Shown here piece by piece: positions 1-3,081 of a stretch of DNA of 5,102 bases. Numbering within the stretch: position 1 is the first letter of the stretch; every line of letters begins with the position of its first letter. The DNA lies in NCBI GenBank assembly GCA_021789355.1, contig JAJYJR010000472.1, forward strand, positions 1 through 5,102, written 5' to 3'. The notes under the pieces are model-generated. The model searched no databases and had not been told where the DNA came from. It saw only the letters and a program-made list of their open reading frames with translations. The stretch comes from Chloroflexota bacterium (lineage in GTDB: Bacteria; Chloroflexota; Limnocylindria; Limnocylindrales; CSP1-4). Both the position numbers and the translations under genes were made by a program.

Positions 1-1191
1 GAGGCGGACGTACGGATGCCCTGCCAGCCGTGCCCGGCGTGGCCGGGGCAGCGCCAGGGGAGGCGCCGCGACCGCGCCACCCGCCGGGATGGCCGCAGCC
101 AGCGATCCTCCTGCCGGCACCGCCGCCATCGTGGCCGCTCCCGTGGCCGAAGCGGCGGCCGGTGGTCCGAACAGGGTGTCCGAGACGTCCGGCTGCAGGT
201 TCACGCCGCCGCTCGCGCCGCCCAGCAGGAGCGGCCGGCTCAGCACGGCAGCAGCCGCGGCCTCCGATCTCGGTACGAGCCCGGGAGCACGGTGGCGCAC
301 CAGGCGACCGGGGATGGCATCTCCGCCGGGCAGGTCGCCAGGCTCACCGGCCCGGCCGTACCCCGGCCGCGCGATCGTCGAGGTGACGGCGAACCCCGAG
401 CCGGCTGCGACGACCGGACCGGCTCCGACACCCGGACCGGCTGCGACACCCGAGCCGGGTGCCGTGCTGCCGCCCATCCCGGGCGACGTTCCCGGCGCGG
501 CTCCCGCCGCAGGCCCGACGCCCATCCTTGGCGCCGTTCCCGGTGCGGACCCGAACCCGGGGAGGGTGCCCGCAAGATCCGCGGGAACGCCGAGCTCTTC
601 CATCGGCTCAAACTCGAGCAGGTCGGCGGGCTCGCCGAAGGCCTCCTGCTCGGGCGCCACCAGCGTCGCGAACACGTACCACGCGAGCCCCGCCGCGATG
701 AACACGTCGCCGATGCTCATCACGTTCGTCAGCACAGGGATCGGCACTGGGATGAGGTCGCCGAACGGCCCGCCGCGGAGCAGGAACTCGCGCCCGAGCT
801 CGAGGGGCAGGAGCCGGTGGAAGGACACGACGAGATCGCTCTGGGACATGCCGACGAGCTGCAGCGCCGGCGGCCAGACCGGCATCCAGCCGCCGTTCAG
901 AAGGATCGCGAGGCCGTTCGCGGTGACCCCGACCGCGGCGACGATGAGCCCCGGCTGTTCGCGATTCGCGTAGAGGATCGCGGCGACTCCAAAGAAGGCC
1001 AGCAGGTACAGCGGAAGCCTGAGGTCCTCCGCCGGGACGAACCCGTACCGGATCGCGGCCTCCGTGCCGTACCGCAGCACGACCGCACAGAAGAGCAGTG
1101 CGCCGAAGCGCAGGCGGATGCGCGCCAGGTTCTCGATGCGCCCGCCGGCGAGCGTTGCGAGGACGAGCGCGACGACGACCGCGACGACCAC
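1..1191 (-). CDS. DUF5317 family integral membrane protein with long Gly/Ala/Pro-rich C-terminal extension (3' end beyond window)
   Basis: An uninterrupted minus-strand frame of 397 codons is open at the left window edge. It starts at GTG 1191, preceded by GAGG at 1199-1202 with a 7-nt spacer. Residues 1-180 look like DUF5317, a bacterial membrane family of unknown function. Hydrophobic segments lie near residues 2-16, 30-40, 61-75, 80-97 and 160-177, and the family-like motif LNGGWMPV is at 98-105. DUF5317 proteins are normally about 170-200 residues. Here an acidic linker (about 181-205) leads into some 190 residues rich in Gly, Ala, Pro and Val, including hexapeptide repeats at 247-270. 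The last visible residues are HPYVRL. The gene follows the HD-GYP gene by 85 bp on the same strand, so they are probably co-transcribed. The family assignment rests on recalled motif and topology. The role is unknown. Confidence 0.82.
   Translation of the reverse strand, partial: MVVAVVVALVLATLAGGRIENLARIRLRFGALLFCAVVLRYGTEAAIRYGFVPAEDLRLPLYLLAFFGVAAILYANREQPGLIVAAVGVTANGLAILLNGGWMPVWPPALQLVGMSQSDLVVSFHRLLPLELGREFLLRGGPFGDLIPVPIPVLTNVMSIGDVFIAAGLAWYVFATLVAPEQEAFGEPADLLEFEPMEELGVPADLAGTLPGFGSAPGTAPRMGVGPAAGAAPGTSPGMGGSTAPGSGVAAGPGVGAGPVVAAGSGFAVTSTIARPGYGRAGEPGDLPGGDAIPGRLVRHRAPGLVPRSEAAAAAVLSRPLLLGGASGGVNLQPDVSDTLFGPPAAASATGAATMAAVPAGGSLAAAIPAGGAVAAPPLALPRPRRARLAGHPYVRL
383..454 (-). repeat. 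Tandem 18-bp repeat coding for hexapeptides in the DUF5317 tail
   Basis: Three adjacent 18-bp units at 401-418, 419-436 and 437-454 (plus-strand form ccggctgcgacacccgag) differ at only a few positions. A fourth, more diverged unit at 383-400 matches about 12 of 18 bases. The repeat is a multiple of three and stays in frame. On the coding strand it gives hexapeptides of the form (S/P)-(G/V)-V-(A/G)-A-G at residues 247-264, followed by a degenerate SGFAVT. This looks like linker growth by replication slippage in a low-complexity region, not a mobile element. Confidence 0.65.
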
Positions 1192-1198
1192 GGATCAG

Positions 1199-1202
1199 CC
1201 TC
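1199..1202 (-). promoter_or_regulatory. Ribosome binding site fixing the GTG start of the DUF5317 gene
   Basis: The minus strand reads GAGG, then 7 nt, then GTG at 1191-1189. No ATG occurs in frame in the first 100 codons, apart from methionine codons inside the conserved part of the protein. The GTG also sits exactly where the first hydrophobic helix begins. This makes it the best start. Confidence 0.6.
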
Positions 1203-1205
1203 GCG

Positions 1206-1251
1206 CCGCGGGAACCGGGCGGAGGTCGCCCCCGCCCTTCAGAACCCGCGG
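1206..1251 (-). other. Nested GC-rich inverted repeat between the HD-GYP and DUF5317 genes
   Basis: On the minus strand an outer perfect 7-bp pair, CCGCGGG (1245-1251) with CCCGCGG (1206-1212), encloses an inner perfect 6-bp pair, GGGCGG (1232-1237) with CCGCCC (1217-1222). The structure ends three bases before the GAGG ribosome site of the downstream gene. No T-run follows, so it is not a classical intrinsic terminator. It could be an mRNA structure that tunes translation or stability between the two cistrons. In G+C-rich DNA some pairing arises by chance. Confidence 0.4.
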
Positions 1252-1276
1252 TGAGATGTGTTCCCCGAGCCGCCGG

Positions 1277-2632
1277 TCACCGCGCATCGGCGGCAGAGTG
1301 ATCGCCCGCGTGTGCGGTCGTGCGTGCCCGCGCCGCCAGCCGCGAGATCAGCGTCGGGGCGGACGGCAGCCCCGACGGCTTGCCGGGATCAGCCACGCCG
1401 GCCATGCGGTCCGTGCGCGTGAACGCCTCGAGGACCGCCGGGTCGAACTGGATGCCCGCGTACTTCCGCAGCTCCGCCAGCGCCTGCTCCTTCGTCAGCG
1501 GGCGCATGCGGTAGGGCCGCTGCGCGGTCATCGCCTCGAACGCGTCGGCGACGTGGAGGATGCGGGCGAGCTTGGGGATCCCCTCGCCGACAAGGTGGTC
1601 CGGGTAGCCCGAGCCGTTGTACCACTCGTGGTGGTGCAGGATGATCGGCAGCTCCGGGGCCAGCCGCGTGACGGGCCGGATGATCTCGTAGCCGGTCACC
1701 GGGTGCTGGTTCATCGCGATCCGCTCGTCGCGCGTGAGCTTGTCCTGCTTCAGCAGCACGTCGTCGCGGACGCCGATCTTCCCGATGTCGTGCAGCAGGC
1801 CGCCCCACTCGAGCGCCTCCAGCTCGGCCTCGCTGCAGCCCATCACGCGCCCGATCTCGACGGCGATCGTCTGCACGTTCTCCGAGTGCTTGGCCGTGAA
1901 GGGATCCCGAGCGTCGATGGCCGACGCCAGCGCCCGCACCGTCTGCGTGAACATGTCCCGGAGCTGCACCGTCGCCTGGTACGCGGCGCGGTTCGCGTAG
2001 AGCGGCAGCGCGAACAGGGGTACCGCCCAGCCCGCGACGGACCACACCACGGCAATGAGCCACGCGAGTGGCGTCATGCCCACCATGTTCCCCGCGACGA
2101 GTCGAATGTCGCCCGAAAGCGCCGCCGACTTGAGCGGGACCTGATCGCGGAAGACCATCACGAGCGAGGCCAGTGTCGCGTTGGCTAGGAAGTAGGCGAT
2201 GCCGCCCGCCCCAACGCCGATGACGGATACCCAAGTCGGGGCGAAGGATCCTCCCGCTACGAGCCGGAATACGACCGCAGCAATGACTGCGGGAATCGCG
2301 GCCTCAGCATGGTTGTAGAGAGTGCCGTACCAAGGGACCTCGCCCCGCAGCTCGCGCCACTCAGTGACCCCCACCGCGCCCACTACCGCGGCTGTGACGG
2401 GACCTCCGACAACGGATGCGGCGAGCATTGGCGCGATCGACACGCTAACCACGGCGCCGCGCGGCATGCGGACCGGGAAAGCCTGTGCGAACAGAGTGAG
2501 GGCAGTCCAGTAGGCGACGCTGAGCCACCCGCCGAAATTGGGCGGGAGGCTCCAGAGGCGGACAGCTGCGAGCACAACAATGATGGCCGTCGAGATGACG
2601 GCCATCAAGAGAAGCTTGAGCGATCTAGACAA
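1277..2632 (-). CDS. Membrane-anchored HD-GYP domain protein, probable cyclic-di-GMP phosphodiesterase
   Basis: This 451-residue protein has about 210 hydrophobic N-terminal residues, roughly six membrane segments (near 7-27, 38-52, 62-88, 108-125, 133-160 and 180-212). A complete HD-GYP domain follows at about 220-410. Visible signature residues are DPFTAKHSENV (243-253), HDIGKIGV (281-288), NQHP with H310, HHEWYNGSGYP (334-344) and HVADAFEAMTAQRPYR (360-375). These supply the family metal ligands H249, H281, D282, H310, H334, H335 and D363, plus K285. Such enzymes hydrolyse cyclic-di-GMP to pGpG or GMP, and the catalytic part should be cytoplasmic. The membrane part looks like a sensory module, but I cannot assign it to a named MASE family. 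The last 40 residues look disordered. The most upstream start is TTG at 2632, with a weak GAGAG site 9 nt before it. ATG at 2605 is the alternative but lacks a ribosome site. The gene lies 65 bp after the 28-aa micropeptide gene and 85 bp before DUF5317. Confidence 0.94.
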   Translation of the reverse strand: MSRSLKLLLMAVISTAIIVVLAAVRLWSLPPNFGGWLSVAYWTALTLFAQAFPVRMPRGAVVSVSIAPMLAASVVGGPVTAAVVGAVGVTEWRELRGEVPWYGTLYNHAEAAIPAVIAAVVFRLVAGGSFAPTWVSVIGVGAGGIAYFLANATLASLVMVFRDQVPLKSAALSGDIRLVAGNMVGMTPLAWLIAVVWSVAGWAVPLFALPLYANRAAYQATVQLRDMFTQTVRALASAIDARDPFTAKHSENVQTIAVEIGRVMGCSEAELEALEWGGLLHDIGKIGVRDDVLLKQDKLTRDERIAMNQHPVTGYEIIRPVTRLAPELPIILHHHEWYNGSGYPDHLVGEGIPKLARILHVADAFEAMTAQRPYRMRPLTKEQALAELRKYAGIQFDPAVLEAFTRTDRMAGVADPGKPSGLPSAPTLISRLAARARTTAHAGDHSAADAR

Positions 2633-2641
2633 GCGGTCAGA

Positions 2642-2666
2642 CTCTCGTTGGTATCGGCGTTCGAGA
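2642..2666 (-). promoter_or_regulatory. Weak ribosome site of the HD-GYP gene, possibly hidden in a hairpin
   Basis: On the minus strand GAGAG (2642-2646) lies 9 nt before TTG 2632, the only Shine-Dalgarno-like stretch near either candidate start. Its bases CGAGA (2643-2647) can pair with TCTCG (2662-2666) across a 14-nt loop. A rare TTG codon, a weak site and a short hairpin together suggest low or coupled translation. The helix is only 5 bp and could be chance. Confidence 0.35.
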
Positions 2667-2697
2667 CCTCGCCCAGTCGATGACGGGGCAACAGGCC

Positions 2698-2784
2698 CTA
2701 GAACGGCCGAACGCCGGCTCCACCTCCGATGATGATGGCGAGCAATGTCAAGAGGACAAGCGCCCGCGATGCTGACTCACGCAT
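2698..2784 (-). CDS. 28-aa hydrophobic micropeptide, single predicted membrane or secretion segment
   Basis: ATG 2784 opens a 28-codon frame ending in TAG at 2698-2700. A GAGG ribosome site at 2792-2795 lies 7 nt before the start, an ideal spacing. The peptide begins MRESASR, with two arginines. A hydrophobic core LVLLTLLAIIIGGGAG follows, and the peptide ends VRPF. This charge-then-hydrophobic layout fits a small single-span membrane protein, a leader-type secreted peptide or a pheromone precursor. I do not recognise it as a known family. The gene lies 65 bp upstream of the HD-GYP gene and about 300 bp downstream of the TPR/BTAD regulator, all on one strand. The ribosome site and sensible topology favour a real gene. 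Against that, ORFs this short do occur by chance. Confidence 0.55.
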   Translation of the reverse strand: MRESASRALVLLTLLAIIIGGGAGVRPF

Positions 2785-2791
2785 GTCCGCG

Positions 2792-2795
2792 CCTC
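2792..2795 (-). promoter_or_regulatory. Ribosome binding site of the 28-aa micropeptide
   Basis: The minus strand reads GAGG, then a 7-nt spacer, then ATG at 2784-2782. It is as good as the site before the DUF5317 start and better than that of the HD-GYP gene. It is the main reason for accepting the micropeptide as a gene. Confidence 0.5.
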
Positions 2796-2880
2796 GTCAA
2801 TCGGCTCCACGCCGAAGTCCAACGACGTTGCCTACCAGGACTTGATCATGTTGCAGCCACCTACGCTCGTTTGGCGGCCC

Positions 2881-2899
2881 TCGTGTCGAGACGACACGA
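2881..2899. promoter_or_regulatory. Perfect 8-bp inverted repeat with 3-bp centre (possible operator or second hairpin)
   Basis: The plus strand reads TCGTGTCG, AGA, CGACACGA, a perfect 8+3+8 dyad. Its length and symmetry suit a binding site for a dimeric repressor. It directly abuts the larger hairpin at 2901-2929, so in RNA it could instead be the second half of a tandem terminator. It lies 97 bp before the micropeptide start. Confidence 0.45.
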
Positions 2900-2929
2900 A
2901 AACCGACCGGACGTTGCCGTCGGTCGGTT
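2899..2929 (-). terminator. Strong GCAA-loop hairpin followed by TTTT (terminator or attenuator)
   Basis: On the minus strand AACCGACCG (2921-2929) pairs perfectly with CGGTCGGTT (2901-2909). Inside, ACG and CGT close a GCAA tetraloop with one bulged C. Four T residues follow or overlap the 3' arm (2899-2902), which suits an intrinsic terminator for minus-strand transcription, although the T-run is short. It lies 11 bp after the stop of the putative 19-codon gene and 152 bp after the regulator stop. It could terminate a short transcript from the promoter at 3039-3068, or regulate read-through into the micropeptide and HD-GYP genes. Confidence 0.6.
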
Positions 2930-2940
2930 GCACTACTCGC

Positions 2941-3000
2941 TCAGCACTCACCCAAAGTGCCCAATTCAGGTGAGGCGTCAGCGCGTCCGAGCGTCTTCAC
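2941..3000 (-). CDS. Possible 19-aa microprotein or leader peptide
   Basis: GTG 3000 opens a 19-codon frame ending in TGA at 2941-2943. The product reads MKTLGRADASPELGTLGEC. GGGGAG (3006-3011) lies 5 nt before the start. A near-consensus promoter (3039-3068) would start transcription about 32 nt before the GTG, and a terminator-like hairpin begins 11 bp after the stop. Promoter, ribosome site, frame and hairpin therefore form a complete mini transcription unit. The peptide is not hydrophobic, ends in Cys and matches nothing I know. It could be a leader peptide for attenuation, a secreted or modified peptide, or chance within a non-coding RNA. A frame this short proves little. Confidence 0.3.
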   Translation of the reverse strand: MKTLGRADASPELGTLGEC

Positions 3001-3005
3001 ACCAG

Positions 3006-3028
3006 CTCCCCGGTACCGAAGTACTAGG
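3006..3028 (-). other. UUCG-tetraloop hairpin overlapping a GGGGAG ribosome site
   Basis: On the minus strand GTAC (3021-3024), TTCG (3017-3020) and GTAC (3013-3016) form the exceptionally stable C(UUCG)G tetraloop hairpin. An A-C mismatch and a lower helix, CCT (3026-3028) with GGG (3009-3011), can extend it. The lower helix takes in the first Gs of the GGGGAG ribosome site at 3006-3011, so folding may partly mask translation of the 19-codon frame. It lies a few bases after the expected transcription start. Confidence 0.45.
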
Positions 3029-3038
3029 CAGTGCCCGG

Positions 3039-3068
3039 ACTATAGGAGGCGGTCTCGGCCTGGGTCAA
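3039..3068 (-). promoter_or_regulatory. Near-consensus sigma-70-type promoter
   Basis: On the minus strand TTGACC (3063-3068) and TATAGT (3039-3044) are separated by 18 bp, and each hexamer matches the consensus at five of six positions. Transcription should begin near 3032. The promoter starts just 13 bp after the stop codon of the regulator gene and points at the micropeptide, HD-GYP and DUF5317 genes. Such a good match is rare in DNA this rich in G+C, which supports function. The predicted 5' leader to the micropeptide is about 250 nt. Confidence 0.6.
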
Positions 3069-3081
3069 TACGCATGATTGC

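Noticed and set aside
16..1254. 412-codon plus-strand frame over the DUF5317 region, with other plus frames at 89-973 and 30-386
   Set aside because: The products are Arg/Gly/Pro-rich with no domain. The minus frame over the same bases gives coherent membrane helices, a family motif and a ribosome site. Long antisense frames are expected at over 70% G+C.
1064..2188. 374-codon plus-strand frame and a 281-codon second minus frame (1389-2234) over the HD-GYP gene
   Set aside because: Both overlap the unmistakable HD-GYP frame and encode His/Arg-rich sequence without domains.
2975..2995. Three GACGC direct repeats exactly 8 bp apart on the minus strand, as a possible SARP/BTAD binding site
   Set aside because: Known SARP sites use heptamer repeats about 11 or 22 bp apart upstream of -10. 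These lie in the transcribed region inside the 19-codon frame, and five G+C-rich bases repeat easily by chance.
2785..3032. Cyclic-di-GMP riboswitch (GEMM) upstream of the HD-GYP gene
   Set aside because: The location is attractive, but I could not find the GEMM-I core sequences, so no riboswitch class is assigned.
3040..3075. 11-codon minus-strand frame (MRIDPGRDRLL) starting at ATG 3075
   Set aside because: It overlaps the -35 and -10 elements, so it would not be on the transcript made by that promoter, and it has only a weak AGG before it.
2745..3077. 110-codon plus-strand frame across the intergenic region
   Set aside because: It runs through the promoter, hairpins and micropeptide on the other strand, has no domain and no good ribosome site.
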